A stretch of DNA of 64,000 nt from Flectobacillus rivi (GTDB taxonomy: Bacteria > Bacteroidota > Bacteroidia > Cytophagales > Spirosomataceae). The notes under the pieces were generated by a model, which was not told the origin of the DNA, did not search any database, and worked only from the letters and a program-made list of their open reading frames with translations. The number at the start of each line of letters is the position of its first letter. Within the stretch, counting starts at the first letter, position 1. Position numbers and translations under genes: made by a program. The stretch spans positions 62,001 through 126,000 of the forward strand of contig NZ_JASHIE010000018.1 of NCBI RefSeq assembly GCF_030056655.1. Reading direction: 5' to 3'. Of this stretch, positions 10,101 to 17,305 are shown in pieces.

Positions 10101-10882
10101 TATATATCCTACGTGCTTCTTACCAAGACCAAGGTGCAAATGGTATTCCTTCTTTAAGTTCAGAACAAACATTTACCTTGCGTAATCCACGTATCAGTCC
10201 ACATGGATATGACCAGTACGAGGCTGTTTCAAAAATGAGTTTTGGAGGAAATGAATTAATGATTCCTAACAAATCAGGTTCTTATATTGTGTTAAAAAAT
10301 GCTGATTTGACTAATATCAAACAGTTGGAATTCCTAGCAGCTGCTCCTAAAGCACAAGTAAATGCTCAAGGAGGTAAAGTAGAAATCCATTTAGGCTCGC
10401 CAACGGGTAAAATAGTTGGAGAATCTGTTTTCTTAGAACCAAGTGACAAAGTAGGGTTTGCTCCTGCGCCATTGAGTGTGCCAATTAATCCAACAGACGG
10501 CTCTCATGATTTGTATATCGTTTTCCAAAATCCTAAAGCTGATGGTTCTTTGATGGTTATTATGGGAACAGCCTTCAAAGATGAACTAGGGAATAGTGCT
10601 CCTGCACAAGCAGCTGAGCCAGCCAAACCGAAAGACTTGAGCGATTATGCCGGAAAATATAAAATGACAGGTTTGCCATTTGAGTTTATTGAAGTCGAGG
10701 TAAAAGACGGAAAAGTAATACTCAACGCTGGAGGTCAAGGCGGTGCATTAACAGAACTTGAGCCAGACAAATATGATGCTGACGGAAAAGCAAAAGTACA
10801 GTTTGTAAGAGATGATGCTGGAAAAGTTAATGGCGTTAAACTCGAAGCAATGGGTATGAGCTTTGAAGGTAAAAAACAGTAG
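7145..10882 (+). CDS. ThuA / PQQ-type sugar dehydrogenase / PKD / cytochrome c / CBM fusion
   Basis: This is a large exported multidomain protein of 1245 residues. A signal peptide ends near residue 31 (TYA-QN). Domains in order: ThuA-like (about 36-253; FSKTAAFRH), glucose/sorbosone dehydrogenase beta-propeller (about 268-700; GHRNPFR), PKD (about 705-790), class I cytochrome c (CQACH at 888-892, probable Met ligand M937), a CBM6-like beta-sandwich (about 1000-1135), and an 80-residue C-terminal domain. The layout suggests periplasmic or surface oxidation of a carbohydrate with electrons passed to the built-in heme. PQQ dependence is family inference, and no PQQ synthesis genes are in the window. 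It ends at a strong hairpin. Such fusions are known in Bacteroidota but their substrates are largely undefined. Confidence 0.9.
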   Translation: MKNLLFNQWRKLNLLLLALGCTIIQFGTYAQNVGKRVLVFSKTAAFRHASIEVGKVAFQKMGKEKGFSVDLTEDANAFTNENLRKYNAVVFLSTTGDVLNPTQQAEFERYIQAGGGYLGIHAATDTEYDWPWYGKLAGAYFLDHPMTPSNVQKGKFFVVDKNNWATKNMPSEFERSDEFYSFKNINPAINVVVKIDEKSYIGGKNGDNHPISWYHEFDGGRSFYTAMGHTDETFAEPLFLDHISAGLNYVMGGDSPKPLDFSKARPEENRFAKVILEEKLNEPMELSVLNDGRILFIERHGAVRLYNLKTKQLKTIANIEVSTKYKDKEGKESEAEDGLLGLNKDPNFAQNHWIYLYYSDPKESKNVLARFELKGDELVMSSKKILLDIPTQREQCCHTGGSIAWDKMGNLYLSTGDNTNPHGSNGYSPSDERPDRAPWDAQKSSANTNDLRGKIIRIKPTVDGSYTIPEGNLFAKGTPNTRPEIYTMGHRNPFRISVDQKTGFVYWGEVGPDASKPAADRGPEGHDEVGQARKPGNFGWPHFVGDNKAYNKYDFVKNVSLEKWDAAAPTNNSPHNTGLKVLPPAQKAFIWYPYAASAEFPLVGSGGRNAMAGPVFYSEDFKNAKRSFPKYYNEKLIVYDWMRGWIMAVTMDKQGNLTNMEQFMPSYRFSNPMDMEFDENGDLYMLEYGSGWFTANDDARLIRIEYNGGNRKPAIQMAANQMGGALPFKLSLDSKGTKDADGDALTYSWKISSKNGFNKVIASPSADVTLAKAGIYNVTLTVSDGKGGVSTQAMEVSAGNEPPVLSFDLPKSNKTFFFPNKSFDYEVKVKDKEDGSLENGKIKPEQVAVNIDYLAEGFDKIAIAQGHRSADASTALVKGKKLIDASDCQACHSMDKKSVGPTYREVSKKYKGDAGALERLTKKVISGGSGVWGEVAMAGHPQLSTGDAAEMVKYILTLADEKAKETLPTKGSFTAKVGAGDKGQGVYILRASYQDQGANGIPSLSSEQTFTLRNPRISPHGYDQYEAVSKMSFGGNELMIPNKSGSYIVLKNADLTNIKQLEFLAAAPKAQVNAQGGKVEIHLGSPTGKIVGESVFLEPSDKVGFAPAPLSVPINPTDGSHDLYIVFQNPKADGSLMVIMGTAFKDELGNSAPAQAAEPAKPKDLSDYAGKYKMTGLPFEFIEVEVKDGKVILNAGGQGGALTELEPDKYDADGKAKVQFVRDDAGKVNGVKLEAMGMSFEGKKQ

Positions 10883-10894
10883 AATATTAGCTTA

Positions 10895-10944
10895 AAAACA
10901 AATAAGGCGAATTGTACAATGTTGCAATTCGCCTTATTTGTTTT
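10895..10944. terminator. Bidirectional intrinsic terminator
   Basis: A perfect stem of 20 bases (10895-10914 with 10925-10944, loop 10915-10924) ends in A/T runs on both sides. It lies 12 bases after the fusion gene and 25 bases after the end of the convergent membrane-protein gene, so it can serve both. Confidence 0.85.
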
Positions 10945-10969
10945 AGGAAAATCATTGAAAATCAATAAT

Positions 10970-11308
10970 TTACCCTATTCGATTTAGCTCATTTCTCAAA
11001 ATCAAAATATGTCCAATAAATACCCCTGCTGGCACAACATAACTTTTGAAAACGAATATAAATAAAAAGTAAATCAGGGTAAACGCTACCAAACGTACAG
11101 TCAATTTATTCATCATTTGGTCTGGCAAACGGTAACGACTTAATTGAAAAACTTGGTATAAAGAATATCCAAAACAGCTCCAATCAATAATTCTGAAGTA
11201 ATCGTTTAGTCCTGTGTGAAAATCACCTTTCAAAAAGAAGCCAAGGTCAACAAGGATAAAAATCATTCCTAATAAAATAACTGTTCTGATGATATACGTA
11301 CTTCTCAT
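10970..11308 (-). CDS. Small integral membrane protein, unknown function
   Basis: This 112-residue protein belongs to no family I recognise. It has hydrophobic segments near residues 8-25, 40-52 (weak), 72-88 and 90-105, so three or four membrane spans are likely. The region between is polar with several Arg residues (RYRLPDQMMNKLTVR), fitting an inner-membrane protein with a cytoplasmic loop. It starts with ATG at 11308. It is the last minus-strand gene of the metal/heme cluster, but a hairpin at 11381-11409 separates it from the YHS gene, so it is probably transcribed alone. No charged or Cys motif hints at a function. Confidence 0.6.
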   Translation of the reverse strand: MRSTYIIRTVILLGMIFILVDLGFFLKGDFHTGLNDYFRIIDWSCFGYSLYQVFQLSRYRLPDQMMNKLTVRLVAFTLIYFLFIFVFKSYVVPAGVFIGHILILRNELNRIG

Positions 11309-11380
11309 GCTTTAGCGATAGTTTGTTTTGATTTGGGTAAATGCTTTTAAAGTGATGCCCTAAAAGATTTTCACAAAAGT

Positions 11381-11409
11381 AAAGGGCTGGAAGAAATTCC
11401 CAGCCCTTT
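11381..11409 (-). terminator. Terminator-like hairpin after the YHS gene
   Basis: Ten-base arms 11381-11390 and 11400-11409 (AAAGGGCTGG and its complement) enclose a 9-base loop, 5 bases past the stop codon of the gene at 11414. On the minus strand a short T-rich run follows. Confidence 0.7.
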
Positions 11410-11413
11410 TTCT

Positions 11414-11662
11414 TTATTTCTTCACAAACTTTTCAGGTTTTTTATCAAACATCTCTTTACAAACTACGCTACAAAAGCCGTATTGCTTTCCTTTGTAGGT
11501 ACTTGTGAACTTTGTGTCTTTTTCAGCGTGCATTTTGCAAACAGGGTCTTTGGCTTCCATTGCCACTGCCTCTTTTTTGCTTTCGCTAGCTGCTTTTTTG
11601 TCTTTAGGAGCTTGTTGGAAACTTGCTGCAAGTACCAACATCGAGCATAAGATTGTTTTCAT
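11414..11662 (-). CDS. Exported YHS-domain protein
   Basis: This is an 82-residue secreted protein: a hydrophobic signal (about 1-16), a Lys/Ala-rich linker, then a YHS domain (about 39-80) with DPVCKM, YGFCSVVC and a final KPEKFVKK. The Cys residues C42, C64 and C68 are the usual YHS metal-site residues. YHS domains occur in copper and heavy-metal handling proteins and often accompany P-type ATPases; no such ATPase is in this window. It is the last gene of the run of metal/heme genes from 16374 downward, 14 bases after the outer-membrane protein gene, so co-transcription is likely. A role in binding or passing a metal ion in the periplasm is inferred. Confidence 0.85.
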   Translation of the reverse strand: MKTILCSMLVLAASFQQAPKDKKAASESKKEAVAMEAKDPVCKMHAEKDTKFTSTYKGKQYGFCSVVCKEMFDKKPEKFVKK

Positions 11663-11676
11663 TTTGGAATTCTGGA

Positions 11677-12591
11677 TTAAAACATAAAAGTAATATGGGC
11701 AGTCGTACGAGCATTTGCTTTTAATTCACCTCTCGACAACTCTTGTGCAAAAGGCATTTGATGCGTTAGACCAAGGCTAAATTTCTTAAAAAATGCCTCA
11801 CATCCAATATTTGCTGAAGCCAAATAACCCCCAGTATCTTTGTTGATAATACCTTTATCATGGTCGTTTTGGGCATATTCCCAATAAACACCTGCATTGG
11901 GCATTAGGGTATTTCCTTGACCAAAACTTTTGGCATAAAACGCCGTCAATGCTGTTGTCAGCTTGTTGCCATAGCGATATTGATTACTATTTTCGGTGTT
12001 GATCTTATAAGTTACATCGGTATTCAAACCCCATTGATCATAACGAACTGTATAAATGGCATTTAGCAAAAAATCAGTACTTCCTGTTCCCAATTGAAAA
12101 TTAGGATTAGCCACTTCTTCTACACTATTTTGGTCATATTTAAACTTCCCAGTCGGAGCTTTTACGCCCACACCAAGCATCAAATTATGATTTACTTGAT
12201 GCGCTGTACTATCCCAAAAGGTGTTCAGAACGTTGTAATGACCTAATACTGTAATATCGCCCAAACCTTGAATGGTATTGGTGATATTTGGTAAAATCTG
12301 CGTTTGAGCATTAAAGTTATAAGGTACAAAAGCTAGAATTTGTACTTTTTTCAAAGGGTAAAATCGTCCCCAAAGTTCGGTGGTATGAAAACTTTCTTTG
12401 GTTTTCAACAATTGTGAATTTAGGTGCGAATCAAAGTTTGAATAGCGATAACGCAATCCTAAAAACCCTCGGTGAGATTGTGGCAATATACCAAAAAAGG
12501 CATTCCCATTGGAGCATCCACAAATATCACAAGCACGACTTTCGTAAAAAAATGTACAATAGAATATGAGTAAAAATATCTTGAATCGCAT
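11677..12591 (-). CDS. Outer-membrane beta-barrel-like protein with N-terminal CDICGC motif
   Basis: This is an exported protein of 304 residues, started at the ATG at 12591; the frame runs on to a TTG at 12621 but the signal peptide begins at MRFKIF. Predicted cleavage near residue 20 would leave CDICGC (C21, C24, C26) at the very start of the mature protein, a likely metal-binding or thioether site. The rest alternates aromatic and polar residues and ends in ITFMF, as outer-membrane barrels do. It resembles the loosely named transporter proteins found beside MbnP and di-heme peroxidase genes in Bacteroidota. It follows the peroxidase gene by 35 bases. A function in moving a metal or heme product across the outer membrane is speculation. 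Confidence 0.7.
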   Translation of the reverse strand: MRFKIFLLIFYCTFFYESRACDICGCSNGNAFFGILPQSHRGFLGLRYRYSNFDSHLNSQLLKTKESFHTTELWGRFYPLKKVQILAFVPYNFNAQTQILPNITNTIQGLGDITVLGHYNVLNTFWDSTAHQVNHNLMLGVGVKAPTGKFKYDQNSVEEVANPNFQLGTGSTDFLLNAIYTVRYDQWGLNTDVTYKINTENSNQYRYGNKLTTALTAFYAKSFGQGNTLMPNAGVYWEYAQNDHDKGIINKDTGGYLASANIGCEAFFKKFSLGLTHQMPFAQELSRGELKANARTTAHITFMF

Positions 12592-12626
12592 AAAAACATG
12601 GTTAAAATTGACCCTCTTCAATAAGA

Positions 12627-13637
12627 TTATTGCAATCTTTTATCCGCTAAAAAAGTCTTGTCTGTCAACGTTTTTAGAAAAGCTATTACCTGCTTTTTTT
12701 GCACATCCGTCAACGAAACACCACCTTTGAGCGAAGGGTCGAGGTTAGGAGTATTCTGAACATCGTCGGTATAATGGTTCAAAACGGCCTCTAAAGTATA
12801 AAAACGACCATCGTGCATATAAGGTCCTGATACTTCGATATTGCGCAAACTCGGCACTTTAAATTTGTACTTGTCGGATTCTAATTCGGTAATTTTTCCA
12901 CGGCCAAAATCTTCAGGTCCTTGAATCCTTAATCCGTTGTTGCGATAGGATTGATTCGTAAATAGAACTCCACTGTGGCAAGAGGCACACTTTTGTTCAA
13001 AAAGACTTTTCCCTGCTAGTTCATCCGCTGTAAAAATAGCCCCATTCTCTTTCCTCATCACTTGGTCATATTTCGAGTTAGCCGAAACCAAGGTAAGCAT
13101 ATACTGCGAAAGAGCTTTTAAGAATCTTTGTGTATTGATTTCTTCAGTTCCAAAAGCCTTTTTGAACTGACTTGGATAATAGGAAGTCTTGCGGAGTTTT
13201 TCGAGAATAACACCTATTTTCTCATCCATTTCTACTGGATTTTCGATAGGAGCAAGGGGTACAAAATCTAAGTCGCCAACACCTCCATCCCAAAAGAATT
13301 CTGACTGCCAAGCTAAATTTTGAATTGGCAACGAATTTCTTATCCCGACTTTTCCATCTATTCCATGACTCAAATCATGTCCATGATGCGTAAAAGCGAA
13401 ACTCTGACTATGACATTCTGAGCAGCTAATCGTATTATCGCGTGACAAAAGTGGGTCAGCAAACAAAGCTTTGCCTAATTCAAATCCTTCGGGCGTAATA
13501 GGATTACGAGCTAAATCATAGGTTGGCGCTGGAAAATTACTAGGTTGCTCAAATCGTATGGTTGGCGTTGTCTCTGATTTTGTACATGCTATCAGACTTA
13601 TAAAAGTCATCAAAAGTGTTAATTGAACATATTTCAT
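12627..13637 (-). CDS. Di-heme cytochrome c peroxidase / MbnH-like lipoprotein 1
   Basis: This is a periplasmic di-heme protein of the CcpA/MauG/MbnH superfamily with about 336 residues. It begins with a lipoprotein signal (C18 in LIACTK). The two c-type heme sites are CSECH at 72-76 and CASCH at 217-221, and the family motif PYMHDGR is at 272-278. The start could be either of two adjacent ATGs (13640 or 13637); the upstream small gene stops with TGA overlapping the first, an ATGA junction that suggests translational coupling. Its closest relative here is the second di-heme protein at 14731-15828, on the other side of the MbnP gene. Enzymes of this branch either remove H2O2 or oxidise a partner protein; pairing with MbnP favours the latter. 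Confidence 0.88.
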   Translation of the reverse strand: MKYVQLTLLMTFISLIACTKSETTPTIRFEQPSNFPAPTYDLARNPITPEGFELGKALFADPLLSRDNTISCSECHSQSFAFTHHGHDLSHGIDGKVGIRNSLPIQNLAWQSEFFWDGGVGDLDFVPLAPIENPVEMDEKIGVILEKLRKTSYYPSQFKKAFGTEEINTQRFLKALSQYMLTLVSANSKYDQVMRKENGAIFTADELAGKSLFEQKCASCHSGVLFTNQSYRNNGLRIQGPEDFGRGKITELESDKYKFKVPSLRNIEVSGPYMHDGRFYTLEAVLNHYTDDVQNTPNLDPSLKGGVSLTDVQKKQVIAFLKTLTDKTFLADKRLQ

Positions 13638-13834
13638 CATTTCAAAAAGATTGATAGTATTCCCGACAGCAATAGTCCAAATGAGAATAAATGAAATAGA
13701 AATAGCCAAAAAACTAATCTGCTTTCACTAGTCAAACGGATAATTTCAAATACCCTTTCGGCAAAACTTGGCTTGGGAAGTAACACAACTCCAGTGCCTT
13801 CAAGCCATTTTTCAAGCTCGTATCTTCTAAGCAT
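13637..13834 (-). CDS. Small C-tail membrane protein coupled to the di-heme gene
   Basis: This is a protein of about 65 residues (MLRRYELEKW) with a polar N-terminal half and one hydrophobic span at the C-terminus (about 45-63, ending LSIFLK), so a small tail-anchored membrane protein. I do not recognise the family. The frame opens further upstream at 13867, but that region lies inside a hairpin (13853-13879), so I prefer the internal ATG at 13834. Its TGA stop overlaps the ATG of the next gene (ATGA), which is good evidence that it is translated and coupled to the di-heme peroxidase. It may anchor or chaperone the peroxidase or MbnP; this is inference. Confidence 0.5.
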   Translation of the reverse strand: MLRRYELEKWLEGTGVVLLPKPSFAERVFEIIRLTSESRLVFWLFLFHLFSFGLLLSGILSIFLK

Positions 13835-13852
13835 CACTTTATAAGATAAACC

Positions 13853-13879
13853 ATTGGGACAAAACACATTTGTCCCAAT
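13853..13879 (-). terminator. Hairpin after the MbnP gene
   Basis: A perfect 11-base stem (13853-13863 with 13869-13879, loop 5 bases) lies 10 bases past the MbnP stop. There is no long T-run on the minus strand, so it may stabilise or attenuate the transcript and not fully end it. Confidence 0.55.
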
Positions 13880-13889
13880 AGGCTAAATA

Positions 13890-14699
13890 TTAGTCATTGT
13901 GTACGTGATCTACAACAAACATGTTTTTATAATTATTCGCAATTGGAGTTGCCAAAGCAGGAGACATAATCACAGGAGCATCAGCCAATTTTAGCGTAGT
14001 AGTGCCAGAAAATACCTTAGTTACATCAGCCACAAAATGAATCGTCGGAGCAATACTTTTTCGTACGGTCATGGTGCTTGGCAATGAAAGTGTAACGGTT
14101 CTTAAGTTATTTGGAGTAACACTAGTACGACCACCAAAACCACCTACATGGTATTGATATTTTCTCAAACCAGCCGCATTTGCAGCTACCGCTGACGAAG
14201 TCCCTTCTAATTTCATGAAGATATAACCTGAGTTCCATGACCAGTACATACCATCATCCGAGAATCCTGCTGGGTCTAATACACCTGTACGTTCTTCTAC
14301 TGGCGAAATACTCTTTACACTATCTACACCAATGGTAAAGGTAACTTCCTTATAATCAGCCGCAGGAACATCTTTTAATGATTGAACCAAGGTTTTGCTA
14401 TCTGCTTGACGAACCAAAAAATATTGATTTTTGAGGTCAACTTTACTACCATCAACTTTTTTCAACGAAACATTACTGATATAATAATTTAGAGTAGTAA
14501 TTGTAAAATCCTCACCAGCAGTATTTTTAGCAGTGGTAGAACCCAACACAATTTTTTGTCCGCCCATCAAGTTATCAAACTCAAGGCTTACATCGTTTTT
14601 ATCACTTGCGCCAATTGGCTCTACATCATCTTTAGTACATGAAATTACCGTAAAAAATGTAAGAGCAATAATTGATAATGATTTGAATAAAGATTTCAT
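13890..14699 (-). CDS. MbnP-family lipoprotein
   Basis: This is a lipoprotein (C21 in VISCTKDD) of 269 residues belonging to the MbnP family of copper-linked periplasmic proteins. The diagnostic stretch WSWNSGYIFMKLEG is at 153-166, with W153 and W155. In characterised MbnP a Trp is oxidised to kynurenine by the di-heme enzyme MbnH and the product site binds copper (established for the methanobactin system). No Cys other than the lipidated one is present, so it is the type without the four-Cys motif. It sits between two di-heme protein genes (12627-13637 and 14731-15828), each transcribed in the same direction. Which of the two is its partner, or whether both are, cannot be told. Confidence 0.87.
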   Translation of the reverse strand: MKSLFKSLSIIALTFFTVISCTKDDVEPIGASDKNDVSLEFDNLMGGQKIVLGSTTAKNTAGEDFTITTLNYYISNVSLKKVDGSKVDLKNQYFLVRQADSKTLVQSLKDVPAADYKEVTFTIGVDSVKSISPVEERTGVLDPAGFSDDGMYWSWNSGYIFMKLEGTSSAVAANAAGLRKYQYHVGGFGGRTSVTPNNLRTVTLSLPSTMTVRKSIAPTIHFVADVTKVFSGTTTLKLADAPVIMSPALATPIANNYKNMFVVDHVHND

Positions 14700-14730
14700 T
14701 TTGTAAAATGTCTTTTATAATGTTTTTGAT

Positions 14731-15828
14731 TTACCTTACAGGAAAGCCATCAGGCTCTGCAAAGCGTTTGTCTTTTAAAAAAGTGTCGTCTGTGAGTGTA
14801 TTCAGAAAAGCTATAATCTTTCTTTTCTCCTCTGCGGTCATCTGAATACCTAAGCGCCCATTGGATTGTCGTAAAATCGGGTCGAGTGTTCCATAATCTT
14901 GTACACTAGCATCATAAAAATTCAATACTTCGAGCAAGGTCGTGTAACGTCCATCGTGCATATAAGGCGAAGATGCCGCTACATTTCGCAGACTTGGCAC
15001 CTTAAATTTGAATTTATCATTCGCATTTCCCGTAACTCTAAATCTACCTTCGTCTACTACGATCTGTAATACGGGCTTCTCATTAATATATTCAATTTTT
15101 GTTCTTTCAAACTTTGAAAGTCCGTTACTTCTAAAACTTTCGTCGGTGAACAAAACGCCTTTATGGCAATTGGCACAGCCTTTTGAGCTAAACAAACTCA
15201 TCCCGTCTAGCTCATCTTGTGTAAAACTCACCGATGCATCTTTCAGAAGATATTTGTCGTATCTGGACTGATATGATACCAAACTTAGCATAAATTGAGT
15301 CAGTGCCTTGAGCATACGCTCTTTGGTTACTCCCTCCGAACCAAAAGCCGCTTTAAACTTGTCACGATAGCCTTGGTGACGTGCCAATCTGGCAACGACA
15401 TTATCAATTTTATCGTCCATTTCGTCGGGGTGCTCAATGGGTAAAATGGGTTGCTCGTTTAAAGTTGCCGCTTTACCATCCCATTGAAAACGCTCACGCC
15501 ATGCTAAGTTTTGTAAAGATTGTGCATTTCGAAGCCCCACTCTTCCGTCAATCCCATGACTCAAATCGTGCATGTGATGGGTAAAAACATAGGTTTGTCG
15601 ATGACATTCTCCACAAGCAATGGTACTATCTCTCGATAAAATTCCGTCGTAAAACAAGTTTTTTCCCAAATCAAAACCCGCCGCTGTAATCACATTAGAA
15701 TCAATGGGATACACGGGTTTAGGAAAATGACTGGGTGCCACAAAATAAACCTCAGGATTAGGTTCATCTGTTTTTTTGTGACAAGCCATAACAAATAATA
15801 CGAGGATTAATAACAAGTGTTTTTTCAT
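14731..15828 (-). CDS. Di-heme cytochrome c peroxidase / MbnH-like lipoprotein 2
   Basis: This is a second di-heme periplasmic protein, 365 residues, anchored as a lipoprotein (C16 in FVMACHKK). Heme sites are CGECH at 72-76 and CANCH at 218-222, and PYMHDGR is at 288-294. It aligns end to end with the protein at 12627-13637 but carries an insertion of about 20 residues (about 240-265, rich in charged residues) between the second heme and the PYMHDGR motif, near the likely substrate face. It precedes the MbnP gene by 31 bases and is probably in the same transcript. Duplication followed by divergence is the simplest reading; division of labour between peroxide removal and MbnP oxidation is an untested idea. 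Confidence 0.88.
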   Translation of the reverse strand: MKKHLLLILVLFVMACHKKTDEPNPEVYFVAPSHFPKPVYPIDSNVITAAGFDLGKNLFYDGILSRDSTIACGECHRQTYVFTHHMHDLSHGIDGRVGLRNAQSLQNLAWRERFQWDGKAATLNEQPILPIEHPDEMDDKIDNVVARLARHQGYRDKFKAAFGSEGVTKERMLKALTQFMLSLVSYQSRYDKYLLKDASVSFTQDELDGMSLFSSKGCANCHKGVLFTDESFRSNGLSKFERTKIEYINEKPVLQIVVDEGRFRVTGNANDKFKFKVPSLRNVAASSPYMHDGRYTTLLEVLNFYDASVQDYGTLDPILRQSNGRLGIQMTAEEKRKIIAFLNTLTDDTFLKDKRFAEPDGFPVR

Positions 15829-15990
15829 GACTATCGTGATTCGTTTTTATAGAAATAACTCTGCTGGCGTTGACAAAAGTACAAATATTCCGTACTTATC
15901 AACGAGCTAATAATATATCCGAAAACATAAAGCAATAGTCAATCCATGTCCCACCGATGGGGAATTCCATTACATTGTGGAAATTGAGGA

Positions 15991-16374
15991 TTATATTTTG
16001 GGAGGTTGAAAAATCCCAAGAAGTGGCGAGCCATAACTAGGCTCTAGATAAGAAAAAGAATGAAGCTTAGGTAACTCTTCAAAAGAGCTAAGTCCTGATA
16101 AGTCAACATGGCTATTGTCGAAGAAAAGTACAATTTCAGGCATTTTTTCTAATTTCTCAGAAGTAGCCTTTTGTTCTTTTTCTTCAGCGGCTTTGAGTTT
16201 TTTCGCTAAAAAACACTTCCCATCACAATGTAGTTGGGGCTTGTTGCGATTGATACAAAGCTCTTTGGCAATATAACTTTTATTGACTTGGTAATACACC
16301 ACAAAGCTCCACTTACTAAACAATGGAATGTTTAGTAAAAAAAGTAGAAGTATTGCTATGACTTTGTTTACCAT
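15991..16374 (-). CDS. Small exported or membrane-anchored protein with CINRNKPxLxCxGKC motif
   Basis: This is a 127-residue protein with an N-terminal hydrophobic stretch (about 5-30) that is a signal or anchor. It is followed by a cysteine motif C40, C50 and C54 within CINRNKPQLHCDGKC, then a charged Lys/Glu-rich helix (about 57-80). I recognise the motif as a recurring one in uncharacterised Bacteroidota proteins, commonly near copper or heme genes, but no function is established. It is the first gene of the minus-strand metal/heme run, 162 bases upstream of the second di-heme gene. Three Cys plus a His at position 49 suggest a metal site. Confidence 0.7.
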   Translation of the reverse strand: MVNKVIAILLLFLLNIPLFSKWSFVVYYQVNKSYIAKELCINRNKPQLHCDGKCFLAKKLKAAEEKEQKATSEKLEKMPEIVLFFDNSHVDLSGLSSFEELPKLHSFSYLEPSYGSPLLGIFQPPKI

Positions 16375-16609
16375 GGCGCAAAGATAAACCTGTAATTTGA
16401 GTCATACTACGTTTTTTTCAAAAAATGATAAGAATCAGGAATTGACTCAGCTGACCCTTGCTCTTGTATTTAGCGTTGAATAAAGTAGTATTTCTGCAAA
16501 TTAAATTTAGGAGTTATGGCGTTTTATTCTTTCCAATATTACTAACGCAAAATCCCTTTTTTTGTTATCATTTAGCCATATTAATACAATTTCTAGCTTG
16601 GCATCTTAT

Positions 16610-17305
16610 TTATTCAAGTGCTTTGATATTATCAATATATTTTTTCCCAACTGGTAATTCAACCTTCGATAATAGAACCTTCGAATGGTGAAATCCTGTG
16701 ATTTTCTGTTTGTTGACTATATAAGAATTATGAATCCTTACAAAGATTTGTTCCGACAGTCGGCTTTCGATTCCTCGCAAATTACTACGTGTCAGAATAG
16801 GGTACGTTTTTTCGTGAATATAGATTTTTACATAGTCTTTTAAGCCTTCGATATAGATAATTTCATCATAAAATATCTTGACTTTTTTGTATTCAGCATT
16901 CACAATAATGTACTGTTGAACTTCCTCTTGTGGGGGCAAAGTTCTCAATTTTAATCTGTCCTCTATCTTTTTAAGGGCAGCCGATATCCTCTCTTTTCGA
17001 ATTGGTTTTACCAAATAATCGACCGCATTTAGTTCAAAGCCTTCCACTGCATATTGATTGTAAGCTGTCGTAAAAACCACCAAGGGAGGATTTTCCAATG
17101 TTTTGACAAATTGTGTTCCCAAAACCTCAGGCATTTGAATATCCGAGAATAGTACATCTACCTCCTGAACTTGTAGAAAATCTAGTACATCACTTGGATC
17201 ATGAAATTTACCAAGGACTTCTACTTCTGGAAATTGCAGTAGGTCATCTTCCAGAATATTGAGCGCAAACGGCTCATCATCAAGTAAAATACATCTAATT
17301 TTCAT
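16610..17305 (-). CDS. LytTR-type response regulator
   Basis: This is a 231-residue two-component response regulator. The receiver domain (1-120) has the acidic pair in LLDDEP near residues 8-10, the phospho-acceptor Asp in FSDIQMP near 55, and the conserved Lys in LVKPIRK near 103. The C-terminal LytTR DNA-binding domain (about 133-230) has the usual KIFYDEIIYIEGLKDYV and IRIHNSYIVN signatures. Its start overlaps the end of the histidine kinase gene by 11 bases, so the two are one operon and translationally coupled. The likely targets are neighbours, above all the divergent TonB-dependent receptor at 18697, but no binding repeat was identified. Confidence 0.93.
   Translation of the reverse strand: MKIRCILLDDEPFALNILEDDLLQFPEVEVLGKFHDPSDVLDFLQVQEVDVLFSDIQMPEVLGTQFVKTLENPPLVVFTTAYNQYAVEGFELNAVDYLVKPIRKERISAALKKIEDRLKLRTLPPQEEVQQYIIVNAEYKKVKIFYDEIIYIEGLKDYVKIYIHEKTYPILTRSNLRGIESRLSEQIFVRIHNSYIVNKQKITGFHHSKVLLSKVELPVGKKYIDNIKALE

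Noticed and set aside
13640..13709. The longer N-terminus of di-heme protein 1
   Set aside because: The internal ATG gives a proper lipoprotein signal, while the extension overlaps the coupled small gene in another frame.
16458..16691. A 77-codon plus-strand frame at the end of the LytTR regulator gene
   Set aside because: It overlaps the regulator's 3' end antisense and has no family resemblance; the upstream part is AT-rich spacer.
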